From Corallochytrium limacisporum (Eukaryota; Opisthokonta): a stretch of 64,000 bases of DNA. The translations under genes and the position numbers were made by a program. Location of the stretch: positions 109,862-173,861 of the forward strand of contig PDIP01000033.1 in NCBI GenBank assembly GCA_002811645.1, read 5' to 3'. The number at the start of each line of letters is the position of its first letter. Positions within the stretch are counted from its first letter, which is position 1. The notes below the pieces were generated by a model. The model was given only the letters and a program-made list of their open reading frames with translations. It did no database searches and had not been told where the DNA came from. Shown in pieces: positions 1 to 9,838 of the stretch.

Positions 1-976
1 CCCTTCTTCTCCCTCCTTCCCTCTCCCTTGCCTCCCCCTCCCCCCGGCCCCGTTCTCGAGTAACGGAAGACCCACGGCACCGTTGTCCCTCCGCCCAGCC
101 AACCAAGCCAACCGCCCCGGTACAATAGAGGCGAGGGAGACACAGGAACAGCGAGTGACCGATACACACACAGCACAGCACCTCAAATCACATGAATTTA
201 GACTTGCTGGAGAATACACACCGTTTTTATTATACTTATTCTTTGTAATGTATATATTTTAAAATATTTAAACTTTATTACATATCCGGTCTGTATTAAA
301 ATACTGACAATTTGCTGGGGCTAAGGAAAACATTTTTTCCTTTTTCGGCTGGGTTGGTGTCCCCTTTTCTTTTTCCAAGTCCGTGCGAAGGAAAAAAAAG
401 ACAGTAGTTTCGGTACTGAAACCAACCCCGGCACCCGCAGGTCTGGGGACAGCGGGGGGAAGGCCAGACGCGGACACGCCGTTTCCCCCGGTCGCACTGG
501 CCCCGTCCAGGTCCACTTTTATCCCCCATCCTTCCCCACCATTTCCATAGTGAACATACGAACATTTCATCCTCGCATTATCAAAAGGGGGAATCGGGGA
601 TGATTTGTTTTTTTTTCTCCTTTAATATTTTTCATTTTTGGGTGTTTGTTTTTCTTGCTACCGGGGACAGCCGTTGCCCAAAGCGGATTGGAGGCAAAGG
701 AGAAGAAGAAGAATAAACCGAAAAGTCCTTCTGCCCTGTTTTTTTTTGTCCCAAGTATTTTTTGTTGGCATTTTTTTCCATTAGTTTTACCTTGGCTTCC
801 GGAACCCGCTGCGACCTGAGCAGCAGAAACCATATTTTCTTTTTTTTTTCTTGTTTTGAGGTGATGGGAACGTCTACAGTACATTTAGTATAGAGAACTT
901 TGAACCGCCAATGCACCTTCCTCTCCCCTTTTTCCCCTGGCGTAAGGGCCGCGGGCCAAAAAATTAAAAGGGGAGG

Positions 977-997
977 CCCCCCCCGGGGGGGGGGGGG
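977..997. repeat. C8G13 homopolymer junction
   Basis: Eight C (977-984) are followed directly by thirteen G (985-997). Either strand could form a long GC hairpin or a G-rich structure. It lies outside any gene. Such runs are also places where assemblies go wrong. Confidence 0.85.
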
Positions 998-1552
998 CCA
1001 AGGCCCAGAGAGCAGCAGTGCTGCGTGGCGGTGTGATTTCTGACTGCGCTTCCTTCCTTCCCCCGCGCGCCGTGGACGACGAGCGCTGCGGCGTCACTCG
1101 GGCCCGCTCAGGCCATAGTCAGACAACCTCTCCGCGGGCGTAAGTCGGGGCCTGAACGGCAGTAGGTGAAGCCCGCGCCCCAAAAAATAAGAAAAGGGGA
1201 GGGAGAGCGGGGAGACCCGACTGTCACAGGCCCGACACTCTCTTTCTCCCCCGCCCAGCGGGAGCTCCGGGGCGCACGTCGCTTGCATCGATACGGGACT
1301 CGCAGGGATCGGATTCGTTTTCGAAGGGATGTACGTTCGTGAGCTTGGGAGATTGCCGGGCCGTGTCTGTAGATCACGCTCAGGGTGCATGGTTCAGCAC
1401 CACGGAAGTAGTTCAAAGTGTCGTTGGTCTTTTAGAACAAGTAGGAAACTCTACAAACGTTACTTTATACCACAATGCAAATGCTAGCTAAATGTTTACA
1501 TGATTCGGGGGTTTGTGTTTTCTTTAACATCCAATTGGGGAAGAGGTTTCTC

Positions 1553-1596
1553 TGTGTGTGTGTGTGTGTGTGTGTCTGTCTGTGTGTCTGTGTGTG
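1553..1596. repeat. (TG)n microsatellite, imperfect
   Basis: An uninterrupted TG run covers 1553-1574 and continues with TC-interrupted TG units to 1596. It is located about 85 bp beyond the 3' end of the helicase reading frame on the opposite strand. Confidence 0.9.
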
Positions 1597-1679
1597 CGAG
1601 GGTGGATGTGATGGCGGAGAACATGTTCACGTTGTCCTCGTCTTCGCACCTCTCGTTGGTGTTTTGGTGATCAAATCGT

Positions 1680-3569
1680 TCACCACAGGCGACGGCGGGA
1701 TGATGAACCCTCGCGCAGAGATCCAAAGTCACGTTGGCGACCCTCATGTGAACGACCTTCGTACTGGCGACCACCGTTGCGGAAGCGATTGAATCGATCC
1801 TCGGACCCGTATCCGTGCTGACGGTGTTGCATCTCCCGACCGATATCACCTCCAAAGCCGCCGTTGCGTTGGCGGAAATTGGACTGGTTGCGGTATCCAT
1901 TGTGATGCTTCTTGCGGTGAATGTGGAAATCATCCAAGTCTTCATCAATCTGACTGTCGAGGTTGTTGAACTGGGCGCCTGCCTTGGCAGCGACCACCCG
2001 GGCAAGTATATGTTTGGGGTCCAGATTGTGTTGTTCAAGATACTGACTCAAAATACCCTCAAAGGTAGACACAGTCTCATGGTCCTTGACATTGTTCGCA
2101 TCTTGAATCGCACGGTTGATGATCTCTTCCGCCATGCTCTTCACGTCAACTGTGAACTTCTGAATATTGCAGCGATGCTTGAGCTCGTTAATCATCCGGC
2201 GATCCTCCCGGTTGCCTGCTGCGATAAGAATGCTGGTGCCATCGCGTCCTGCACGACCGGTCCGTCCACTGCGATGAATGTAGTCCTCCAGTTGTCTTGG
2301 TGGCTCGACCTGAATGACAACATCAATTTCGGGCACATCAATACCACGAGCCATGACGCTGGTGGCGCAGAGAACCTGAATTCTACCCTTGCGGAAGTCT
2401 GCCATGGTGGCATCCCGCTGAGCCTGGCTCAGGTCACTGTTGATGACGGCTGAACGGGCACCACCCCCGAGGCCCGTAGCCAACTCATTGCATTCCCGCT
2501 TTGTGTTCAGGAAGACTAGGGCGCGCTTGTACGATGTCTGGTTCAGCACAGTATTTACGACACCTGATAGGTTGTTCTTAACCTGACGAGTGGTATAGTA
2601 CAGGTGCTTGACATTAGTAGGCACCTCCAACCTTTGCTGGGCAACCAGATCCACAACTTTGTGTTCCCGCATATACTGGTGGATGATGTTGCTTAGCGAG
2701 CGATCCAGAGTCGCAGTGAAGAGCATCATTTGGCAATCTGCAGGGCGTGCGTCCAGACATGTGGCGACGTCTTGCTGGAAACCCATGCTCAGCATCTCGT
2801 CAGCCTCATCAAGCACAGCCATTTCCAGAGCACTGGTATCTAGGACGCCCCGTTCTAGAAGATCCTTCACACGTCCCGGAGTGCCAACCACGACCGCAGT
2901 TCCCCTACGCAGAGCGGTGATCTGCGCATTGATCGAGGTGCCACCGTATACACTAGTCACAGGCATGCGGGTGAACATTGAAATATCCCGAGCGACCTGG
3001 TTGGCCAGCTCTCGCGTTGGGCAGAGAACCATAGCATACGGCTGGTAGGGTCGAAGGCGCTGGAGTTTCTTGCTCTCCAGAATGTTTATGATGGGCAGAC
3101 CAAAAGCGAGGGTCTTGCCCGTTCCCGTCAGTGCTGTAGCCAGCACGTTGTGTCCCTGAAGAACCAGGGGAATAGCCTCTGCCTGAACACCGAATGGTTT
3201 TTTAAACCCCGCCCGGGCGAGGGCATCCTTAACCGAAGGCAGCAAGTTCAGATCGTCAAAGGTCACGTCCGCATGGAGAGTCTCTGAAACATCCTTGGCC
3301 CTGCCTTCCCACTCATCATCTTCGGGGGTGACGTACTCGTTTGAAGTAGCAATATTGTCATCGGGCACAGCTGTCCGCATAGGAGAGCGGCGGTACTCCT
3401 GGGGCTCCCATCCATCGGAATCGCTTGCGGGTACGGCCCTGCTCCCATGTCCGTACGAACTACTCACTAATCTCTTCTGCACGGCCATGGCCACTGGGCG
3501 AACCACCCGCTGGCTAGCCACAAGAGGCCGCATGGCGCCGCTGGCTCTGATCAACGGCGAGCGCCACAT
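1680..3569 (-). CDS. Mitochondrial DEAD-box ATP-dependent RNA helicase
   Basis: A 629-aa helicase with an N-terminal stretch rich in Arg, Ser and Ala and poor in acids (residues 1-45), which looks like a mitochondrial targeting peptide. The helicase core follows: motif I ALTGTGKT (146-153), PTREL (184-188), TPGR (230-233), DEAD (254-257), motif III FTAT (284-287), then the second RecA domain ending in HRSGRTGRAG. The C-terminus is a basic, Gly/Arg/Asn/Gln-rich tail ending in SSRRRLW, as in RNA-annealing helicases. The family unwinds RNA with ATP; a role in mitochondrial RNA splicing, ribosome assembly or decay is inferred. The start is the first ATG in frame; 66 codons upstream are open but lack an ATG. 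Motif III has Thr in place of the usual Ser. It is divergent from the C6orf136-like gene with 928 bp between the starts. Confidence 0.9.
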   Translation of the reverse strand: MWRSPLIRASGAMRPLVASQRVVRPVAMAVQKRLVSSSYGHGSRAVPASDSDGWEPQEYRRSPMRTAVPDDNIATSNEYVTPEDDEWEGRAKDVSETLHADVTFDDLNLLPSVKDALARAGFKKPFGVQAEAIPLVLQGHNVLATALTGTGKTLAFGLPIINILESKKLQRLRPYQPYAMVLCPTRELANQVARDISMFTRMPVTSVYGGTSINAQITALRRGTAVVVGTPGRVKDLLERGVLDTSALEMAVLDEADEMLSMGFQQDVATCLDARPADCQMMLFTATLDRSLSNIIHQYMREHKVVDLVAQQRLEVPTNVKHLYYTTRQVKNNLSGVVNTVLNQTSYKRALVFLNTKRECNELATGLGGGARSAVINSDLSQAQRDATMADFRKGRIQVLCATSVMARGIDVPEIDVVIQVEPPRQLEDYIHRSGRTGRAGRDGTSILIAAGNREDRRMINELKHRCNIQKFTVDVKSMAEEIINRAIQDANNVKDHETVSTFEGILSQYLEQHNLDPKHILARVVAAKAGAQFNNLDSQIDEDLDDFHIHRKKHHNGYRNQSNFRQRNGGFGGDIGREMQHRQHGYGSEDRFNRFRNGGRQYEGRSHEGRQRDFGSLREGSSSRRRLW

Positions 3570-3843
3570 AGTTTCTTCTTGAATCAGTAAATACCGAACC
3601 TTTCGAAGAAACCCATGTAACTCCTGAGTTCCGGACTTCCCGTGGTTGGATTTGTGACCTGAAATAACCGCACGGGGCCCGTACGAGTGATAACACACAG
3701 TCTGTCCGAAGGTATCGATACTGACTAAGTTTCTGTCGACCGCTTTCCACCAGATAAAGAGTATCACCGCTCAAACAAATGCGGGCCCAGCCTTATCCGC
3801 GCCGCACAGTACTTCCAGCAGGGGTTAACCCACACGGCCAAAG

Positions 3844-3852
3844 GCGGGTCTC
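3844..3852 (+). promoter_or_regulatory. GCGGGTCTC motif
   Basis: Exact match, 275 bp upstream of the helicase start codon. One of eight exact copies in the window, all non-coding. Confidence 0.55.
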
Positions 3853-4009
3853 CTTTGCAGTGCTCCGCTCGTTCCCTTCCTGCTTACCCCGTGCCCAGCA
3901 CAACGACCCACCTGTGTACCGGCCCCCAAACCTGTTTGTCCCGGGGATCGACACTGTAAAGCTTGCCTCGCACGGTTCCATGCGGTCTCACACACACACA
4001 TCGCCACCT

Positions 4010-4020
4010 CCCCCCCCCCC
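4010..4020. repeat. C11 homopolymer in divergent promoter
   Basis: Eleven consecutive C between divergent genes. Similar tracts occur upstream of many genes in this window. Confidence 0.85.
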
Positions 4021-4262
4021 TTTTACCGGAACCAAGCGAGCCACTCTAACACATAAAGGGTGTTTTGTGAAGCGGGTCGGGTGTCCATAGTGAGAGTTAC
4101 CGTAAAATAGGGCAACACATTTTGTTGACTGTGCCTGTTTGCTGGGCCTCAGCTTTTTACGGATGTCCGAAAGCGGGGGCCTATTTATAAGTGCCTGAAC
4201 CAAGGGCAAATTAACGAGGGCTGTCTGGACGCTTCCCCGCCCTTCTCTGGTTCTCTCTGGGT

Positions 4263-4271
4263 GCGGGTCTC
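4263..4271 (+). promoter_or_regulatory. GCGGGTCTC motif
   Basis: Exact match, 227 bp upstream of the C6orf136-like start codon. Confidence 0.55.
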
Positions 4272-4497
4272 CCCAGAGCAGATCTCTGGTCTTCGGTGTT
4301 GCCGCAGAGGAGTTGAGCGCTACTTCAGAAGCACATGAATGCCACAGGACTTGCTGTTTGCAAAGTGGTAACTGACATGTGAGGTATTTGTGTAAGCGTG
4401 CACAATAAACAGCAGGAAATCACAGGGTACAGTATGGATAATGTCGCTGTGAGGGAGAAATAAACAAAGAATTGGGTAAACGTTGTCCCGGAGAATC

Positions 4498-5400
4498 ATG
4501 ACGACACTTGTGCGCTGTGGTGCAAATGCATCCCGTGTAGTGCCTGTTCTGTCGAAACAATGGCTCAATTCTTCTACACAGTTATTAAATCCTGCACAAA
4601 CGCAACATGTTGCGCACAAATTGATGCCGGGAATGGTAATCTCTTTGACTCGCCTCACGGACGGAAAGACCATACCCATGGTACCGGCGCCGTTGTCAAA
4701 ATTACCGCAGGAACCGGGTTCGGGCTCCCTTTTGACCCATTCCGATCTCTATCTCCCAGATAGCTATTCGTTTTCAGTGCCAGAACCAGTCTTCCAGGAT
4801 GAGGGAGTATCGATCCCTCCGTCCATGCCGGCACCGCGCAAACAGCAACCGCAGACATCAACGCCGCAGGGCCTCATGGGTGGACATATCCACCATCCGC
4901 ATATGAATGATCTTGAGAAGAAGCGTAGACGCCAGGAATGGCTTCGGGAGGTGCGACGGAAGACAGATCTGAGCGCTCTTGCCGATCGTTTGCGGCACGA
5001 CTTGCCGGCATTTTTTGAGGAGGGTCATAAGTTTGACATATACCAGGAGAACATGCTATTTCACGAGGAGCGCAGTGGTATCAAACTGCACTCTCGCACC
5101 ATGTACAAGCATTGCACAAATATCTTTCGACAAAGCATACGCACTTGTTCACCATCTAAACCCATCTTCGAGGTGATGGCCATTGAAAAGGACGAACACA
5201 ACAACACAATTCGGGTGCGATGGAAAATCATATTCACCGATCCCATCCGCCGGAATTATGGTTCACTTCACAATTGGGATGCTATCTCGCGCTTTCATAT
5301 GAATGCTGCTACGGGCCTGATCGACGCTCATCGAATCAGTTATGTGCAGGAGGCCAAGGATCCCCAGGTGGACTTGGCCAAGGCCTGTGGCTGGTGCTGA
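4498..5400 (+). CDS. C6orf136/DUF2358-like protein, NTF2-like fold, likely mitochondrial
   Basis: A 300-aa protein. Residues 1-40 are rich in Arg, Ser and Asn without acids, consistent with a mitochondrial presequence; the middle is Pro/Gln-rich. From about residue 135 the sequence matches the DUF2358/C6orf136 pattern: LADRLRHDLPAFF, then FDIYQENMLFHEE, a helix with two Cys, then strands around VMAIEKDEHNNTIRVRWKI and FHMNAATGLIDAHRISYV. The last strand resembles the end of SnoaL/NTF2-like domains. The biochemical role of this family is unknown; I assign the family from pattern recognition only. The first ATG (4498) is used; an upstream TTG in frame is unlikely. The stop is 72 bp from the stop of the convergent coiled-coil gene. 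Confidence 0.75.
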   Translation: MTTLVRCGANASRVVPVLSKQWLNSSTQLLNPAQTQHVAHKLMPGMVISLTRLTDGKTIPMVPAPLSKLPQEPGSGSLLTHSDLYLPDSYSFSVPEPVFQDEGVSIPPSMPAPRKQQPQTSTPQGLMGGHIHHPHMNDLEKKRRRQEWLREVRRKTDLSALADRLRHDLPAFFEEGHKFDIYQENMLFHEERSGIKLHSRTMYKHCTNIFRQSIRTCSPSKPIFEVMAIEKDEHNNTIRVRWKIIFTDPIRRNYGSLHNWDAISRFHMNAATGLIDAHRISYVQEAKDPQVDLAKACGWC

Positions 5401-5472
5401 AGCCCCAGAGAGTGACATATAGACTACGTGGACAACATGACATCATTAACAGTAATATATACATAGTAAGCT

Positions 5473-6522
5473 TTATGTGTACGGTACACGATATTCATAT
5501 GGGGGAAGGACATGGAGATGTACCTTCGCATCCAGCAGGACCAGTAGAATGTGCACTACAATGAGCATATCAATAATCCAAAAACCCTTTGAATTCCACG
5601 ATCGAGTGAAAGATACAAAATGGTCAATTACCTGCGGCAAACTACGGCATTTCTTGGGATCTATGATGCTGTCAGTGCATTGGGAGTGGAAGTTGTGAGA
5701 GCGTTCCAGTTCATGAATAGCGGTAGCTAGGCTCTGTTCCAGCGCGTCTACCGCATCTTTAAACTGCTCTACATCAAGGGCAGGGCTTGTAATGTCCAAT
5801 TCAGATAGCAATTCTTCCATTCTCTTGGGCATTATTTGGATCAACAAAACGGATTCCTCAACGATCTCACATACTCTCTGCAAGCGAACGTCAATCTCAG
5901 GCCCCACACAATGGTGCTGCTTATCCATCTGCTCAACTGCTGCCAGCTGTGTCTCGAGGCTATCAATTGTATCCTGCAGAATTTGCTCCCGGGCTTTTGC
6001 TTTCCGACGATAAGCACAAAACTTGTCATGTAGGTCAGTAAGATCAGGGTGACATTCCCTCAGTACCTCGAGGTCAAGATCCACCTGTTCGCCATCATCC
6101 ACCTGAGAACCCTCTCGGTCGTCCAGGTCAGATTCACGTAGTTCTTCTGCATCATCAATAAGATCGATGTCTCCCAGAGCAATGGCTGAGAATTCTACAT
6201 CATCCTCATTCCTATTTCTTACCTTCGATGCTACAACTGTTTTCATAAGCCTGTCCATTCTCGAAAAGAATAGATCCTTATCAATGCCTTCCAACGTGGG
6301 GATTTCGAGAAGGCGTTCAAGGCCTGAGACCGTCACCCTAAGACCGAGATCACTTATGATTCTGATCAGTCCCTCGACCTCCTGCAATCCATCTTTTGTG
6401 TCCCCAAAACATAGATCAATGCAAGCCTTGACATCTTCAGGAATGAGTGCTGCAAAAACAGACTGCTCCTGATCTCGAAAACCGCTCTCACTTGTTGACC
6501 CTTGCTTCGCAATTCCGATCAT
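5473..6522 (-). CDS. Coiled-coil protein with C-terminal membrane anchor, unknown
   Basis: A 349-aa acidic protein that I do not recognise. Residues 15-110 are helical with leucine spacing; 110-160 are very acidic (runs of Asp/Glu around DIDLIDDAEELRESDLDDRE); 170-300 look like a long coiled coil (CAYRRKAKAREQILQDTIDS, QLAAVEQMDKQ, RMEELLSELD). A hydrophobic segment at about 314-330 (WIIDMLIVVHILLVLL) is followed by only about 19 residues, the layout of a tail-anchored protein with its bulk in the cytosol. It could be a membrane tether or SNARE-like protein, but no family motif was seen. The start is the first ATG; a GTG lies four codons upstream. It is divergent from EF-Ts and convergent with the C6orf136-like gene. 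Confidence 0.75.
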   Translation of the reverse strand: MIGIAKQGSTSESGFRDQEQSVFAALIPEDVKACIDLCFGDTKDGLQEVEGLIRIISDLGLRVTVSGLERLLEIPTLEGIDKDLFFSRMDRLMKTVVASKVRNRNEDDVEFSAIALGDIDLIDDAEELRESDLDDREGSQVDDGEQVDLDLEVLRECHPDLTDLHDKFCAYRRKAKAREQILQDTIDSLETQLAAVEQMDKQHHCVGPEIDVRLQRVCEIVEESVLLIQIMPKRMEELLSELDITSPALDVEQFKDAVDALEQSLATAIHELERSHNFHSQCTDSIIDPKKCRSLPQVIDHFVSFTRSWNSKGFWIIDMLIVVHILLVLLDAKVHLHVLPPYEYRVPYT

Positions 6523-6982
6523 ATTGTACTGCACGAATAGAGATCAAGTTAAAATTTCTATCGCAAAACCCATATCACTTCCACCGATGCGGTGTGAACA
6601 CTATGTCATTGTTTGGGCTCCACAAGTACCATCTCAATCATCACACACCGAACCCACGTCCGGCGGGTCTCACTTTCGGAGACCCGCTCGCACCAAACTA
6701 TTCGCGCCCCGTCCATCCCTCTGTTTCTATAGCAAAAGTACCGGCACGCCTGTTCCACTGCACATTCACTATGATGTACCCCTCGGACCAAAAATTTTCT
6801 CCCCCCTGTGGGCAAAGAATTTGGTCGCGTGGACCCCTGTCACTAGCAGTTCGCGGGCGGGTTCGCTTGCGAATGCGGGTTGTTTTGGGCGACCTATAAA
6901 TTTTGATCATTTCTCCGACATAGACTAGATGTAAAGTGATGCTGTCCTGTGCTATTCACAGAGAACATAGTGTCTTTCAATA
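6523..6982. promoter_or_regulatory. Divergent control region, coiled-coil gene / EF-Ts
   Basis: 460 bp between two divergent start codons. It carries the inverted pair of the recurrent motif (6663-6687) and a short C6 run near 6801. No gene is seen. Confidence 0.55.
6663..6687. promoter_or_regulatory. Inverted pair of GCGGGTCTC motifs
   Basis: GCGGGTCTC (6663-6671) and its exact reverse complement GAGACCCGC (6679-6687) are separated by 7 bp. This is a perfect 9-bp dyad with two head-on copies of the recurrent motif, between two divergent genes. Confidence 0.7.
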
Positions 6983-7921
6983 ATGATCGGGGGTTTGACG
7001 ATCGCCACACGTCGGACGGGTGTGCTCGGACTGCGCTACCTGCACACTTCGCGGGTGATGCAGCAGAAGCTGGACCTGAAGATGGTACAGAAGTTGAAGA
7101 AAACCACCGGACTTGGCCTGGACAAATGCAAAAAGGCCGTAGAGGCAGCTGAGAACGACTGGGACCGTGCCATCCAGTGGGTACGGGACAATGCCAAGAC
7201 CTTAGGGATGACAAAAGCCGCGAAGCTGGATGGTCGAGCTGCAGACCAGGGTCTGATCGCTGCGTTTGTGAACAAAGACTCGGGGGCCGGAGTATTGGTC
7301 GAGGTAAACTCGGAAACTGACTTTGTGGCCAAGAATGAGCGCTTCCAAGAGTTTGTATCTGAACTGGGACAGACAATCTTGGGCAGCGGCACCGTGCAGT
7401 CCGGAACGAACGAAGTAGGAACCCTAGACATTGAGGGCGAGATCGTGAAGTCACTTCGTATGAACAACGGAAAGATTGTGAACGACCAGTTCTTGGAACT
7501 CGTTGGTATTATTGGCGAGAATTTGCAGGTGGGTCGCACTACTGGTGTCTTTGGACCTCCTGGCATCGTCTATGGAGTCTACGTGCACAATCCGGTCGAC
7601 TCTGCCGCGACAATGGGACAGATGGCCGGCATTGTGGGCCTGTCCGTCGCCAGTAGTAAACAAGACGCTCCAGAGGTTGTTGACCTCGCCCGCAAGCTTG
7701 CCCAGCAGGTTGTTGGCCTGAAACCCATGGTTCTGCACAAGGAGGATGCCAAAGCCAAGACCGAAGCCGGAACTCCTGTCAGCGGCGAAGACATCTTCCT
7801 TGAACAGGAATACTTGTTCGACCCTAGTAAGACTGTGGCTGCAATTGTGGAGGAGCAGTCCAAGCACCTGGGCACTGAAATCGTGGTGAAGAACTTTGCG
7901 CACCTGGCCGTGGGACAGTAG
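6983..7921 (+). CDS. TSFM: Elongation factor Ts, mitochondrial
   Basis: A 312-aa EF-Ts that catalyses GDP/GTP exchange on mitochondrial EF-Tu. It begins with a basic, acid-free presequence (about 1-25). The UBA-like N-terminal domain follows at about 32-75 (VQKLKKTTGLGLDKCKKAVE, with DWDRAIQWVR). The core signature TDFVAKN, which contacts EF-Tu, is at 112-118. The rest contains the two core subdomains, ending in an LEQEYLFDP segment typical of the family, then a short C-terminal strand. Length is close to animal and yeast homologues. The ATG at 6983 starts directly on the presequence. It shares a control region with the coiled-coil gene and ends 144 bp from the convergent DDX18 gene. Confidence 0.95.
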   Translation: MIGGLTIATRRTGVLGLRYLHTSRVMQQKLDLKMVQKLKKTTGLGLDKCKKAVEAAENDWDRAIQWVRDNAKTLGMTKAAKLDGRAADQGLIAAFVNKDSGAGVLVEVNSETDFVAKNERFQEFVSELGQTILGSGTVQSGTNEVGTLDIEGEIVKSLRMNNGKIVNDQFLELVGIIGENLQVGRTTGVFGPPGIVYGVYVHNPVDSAATMGQMAGIVGLSVASSKQDAPEVVDLARKLAQQVVGLKPMVLHKEDAKAKTEAGTPVSGEDIFLEQEYLFDPSKTVAAIVEEQSKHLGTEIVVKNFAHLAVGQ

Positions 7922-8065
7922 AATGCAACGGTATTTGTTACTTGCACACATCATGTCCGGTTCTAGAAATACATTGTACAATGAATGACGCCACTATATA
8001 ACAGTATTGCACTTGTTGGGGCTTACAGGTTTACCTTGTGAGGTTGTAATCATGACTACTTGCTT

Positions 8066-9838
8066 TCACGTCCGCACAAATTGCCGACCATCGGCGGACT
8101 TGCGCTGGAAATCCCGCTGCTTCTTGATGGCCTCACCCTTACCGCTATCTTTGGAGTTCTTTTGGTAACCGGCACCGTATCCACCACCACCGCCGCGCTT
8201 GGTGACCTTGCCACCGCTGCTAAAGACATTTAGATTCACACTCGGTGGCGTAGAGAAGCCGAAGCACTTTGCTAGGCGTTGCAGGTCCAGAGTGTTGACA
8301 TTGAAAATGTTCTTGTGACTATGGCTGGCGTAGCTCTGCAGATAGCTGCGGTACGCATCGCGTGCACTGCGATGGAGATAGTAGTTTTTTGCGACGAGCT
8401 TCTCAAGCTGAGCCTGCACGTTGGCAATCTTCTTCTGCGGGAATTCGTATTCGTTCAGAGGCACTTTGGCGTGCTTCAGATACCGCAGGAAGGCGAGCTC
8501 CTCGGGCATGAGGAACAGCAGAGCGCGACCCTGGCGGTTCATTCCACGCGCGGTACGACCAACGCGGTGAATGTACTCCTTAGGATCATCCGGAGGATCG
8601 TACTGCACAATCCAATCAACCGCAGGAATGTCCAGACCACGAGCAGCCACGTCAGTGCAGAGAAGGATGCCCCGGTCGGCGTTGCAGAACTCAAAGAATG
8701 TAGTGGTCCGCTTCTGTTGCTTCTGTTTTCCGTGAATGTCCAACACCGGAATGTCTATGTAATTCAATAGCTCCCCGTGAAATTTGACACTGTTGCAGCT
8801 GCTCATAAAGACCATAACCTTCTTCTTCATGTTCTTCTTCAAAAATGTGTATAGTAGCAGGAACCGATTCTCGCTCGGACACACCACATAGCCCTGTTCA
8901 ATACCCTCAGCAGTGCTAACCTCGTTCACGCCGGCTTCAATGTAAAGGGGACTCTTCTTCAGAGAGATACGAGCTAGATCTTCCGTCTTGCGTGTTTGTG
9001 TTGCAGAGAACAGTAGTGTCTGGCGTTCTTTGGGTAGTAGACGGACAATCTGCTTCATTTCCTCCTCAAAACCAATTTCTAGACAACGATCTGCCTCATC
9101 AATTACCAGACAGCGCAGATTCCGGTAGATGAAACCCTTGGTGTTCTGCAGATGATCCAGCAGACGGCCTGGAGTAGCAATCAGAATATTTACACCCCGT
9201 ATCAGCTTGTCCGCCTCATTTTTACGGTTAGCCCCGCCGATAACAATACCAAAGGTCTGCGTGTGATGCTGCAGCAAGTCCCGCGCCACACCGAAAATCT
9301 GGAGAGCCAGCTCACGAGTCGGAGTGATGATAATGGCTCCGGTTCCGTTTCGCGGGGCAAACTTAAGCTTATACAAAAGTTCTATGACCGGGATCATAAA
9401 TGCAATGGTCTTACCACTGCCTGTCTTGGCCTGGCCGCTAATGTCCTGGCTCTCAAGAGCCGGAGGAATCGCACGGGCTTGCACTTCTGTCATGGTTGAG
9501 AACCCCATATCCTTAATGCCCGACAGGGTCTTTTCGGAGACAATGCCTTCGAGGGAGGTAAAGGGCACATTTTTGAATGCCTCACTATCGTCGTCTCCAG
9601 CATATCCATTCGTAGTGCCGTTCTGTGCCGTAGCAGTTGTGTCTTCTTCGCTCTGCTTCTTTTCCTTCTTGTCCTTCTTGTCCTTCTTGGATTTCTTGGA
9701 GGTCTTCTGATCCACACCGTTGCTACCCTGTTCTTCCTCCTGTTCCATTTTACGTTTCTTCTGGGAAATCTTTTCTACAGGAGCAGCCTCTTCAGAGGTG
9801 TCGCCCATGTTGATCTTCTTTGACTTCTTCTTTGCCAT
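8066..9838 (-). CDS. HAS1: Nucleolar DEAD-box RNA helicase DDX18/Has1
   Basis: A 590-aa ribosome-biogenesis helicase. Residues 1-75 are lysine-rich with repeated [11 protein letters not shown] blocks, a nuclear/nucleolar targeting feature. The core contains AKTGSGKT (137-144), TPTREL (about 172-177), TPGR (222-225), DEAD (247-250) and SAT (278-280). The second RecA domain has [20 protein letters not shown] and [11 protein letters not shown], the form diagnostic of the Has1/DDX18 branch. The C-terminal domain follows, with a glycine-rich stretch (GGGGGYGAG) and a basic end. Has1 acts on pre-60S and pre-40S particles. The first ATG fits the family N-terminus. It is convergent with EF-Ts and divergent from BioDA. 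Confidence 0.95.
   Translation of the reverse strand: MAKKKSKKINMGDTSEEAAPVEKISQKKRKMEQEEEQGSNGVDQKTSKKSKKDKKDKKEKKQSEEDTTATAQNGTTNGYAGDDDSEAFKNVPFTSLEGIVSEKTLSGIKDMGFSTMTEVQARAIPPALESQDISGQAKTGSGKTIAFMIPVIELLYKLKFAPRNGTGAIIITPTRELALQIFGVARDLLQHHTQTFGIVIGGANRKNEADKLIRGVNILIATPGRLLDHLQNTKGFIYRNLRCLVIDEADRCLEIGFEEEMKQIVRLLPKERQTLLFSATQTRKTEDLARISLKKSPLYIEAGVNEVSTAEGIEQGYVVCPSENRFLLLYTFLKKNMKKKVMVFMSSCNSVKFHGELLNYIDIPVLDIHGKQKQQKRTTTFFEFCNADRGILLCTDVAARGLDIPAVDWIVQYDPPDDPKEYIHRVGRTARGMNRQGRALLFLMPEELAFLRYLKHAKVPLNEYEFPQKKIANVQAQLEKLVAKNYYLHRSARDAYRSYLQSYASHSHKNIFNVNTLDLQRLAKCFGFSTPPSVNLNVFSSGGKVTKRGGGGGYGAGYQKNSKDSGKGEAIKKQRDFQRKSADGRQFVRT

Larger units (their letters stand above)
1..1679. other. 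Intergenic, 3' flank of the DEAD-box helicase gene
   Basis: No gene is supported here; the reading frames are short and low-complexity. The stretch holds a pyrimidine-rich left edge (1-60), an AT-rich island around 180-300, several T-runs (about 600-860), a C8G13 run at 977-997, one near-match to the recurrent control motif (GAGACCCGA, 1212-1220), and a (TG)n microsatellite at 1553-1596 just beyond the stop codon of the helicase gene. The C/G run and motif match resemble the promoter regions elsewhere in the window, so a gene reading leftward out of the window is possible but cannot be shown. Confidence 0.5.
3570..4497. promoter_or_regulatory. Divergent control region, helicase / C6orf136-like gene
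   Basis: 928 bp separate two divergent start codons. It contains two copies of the 9-mer GCGGGTCTC (3844-3852 and 4263-4271), a (CA)n run at about 3989-4000 and a C11 tract at 4010-4020. No gene is evident. Promoter function is inferred from position and from the recurrence of the same elements in other upstream regions. Confidence 0.55.

Noticed and set aside
1815-2453. 212-codon frame antisense to the DEAD-box helicase
   Set aside because: It is a shadow with no family match.
3570-3767. 66-codon N-terminal extension of the DEAD-box helicase
   Set aside because: It begins at GTG and has no ATG; the ATG at 3569 gives a good mitochondrial presequence.
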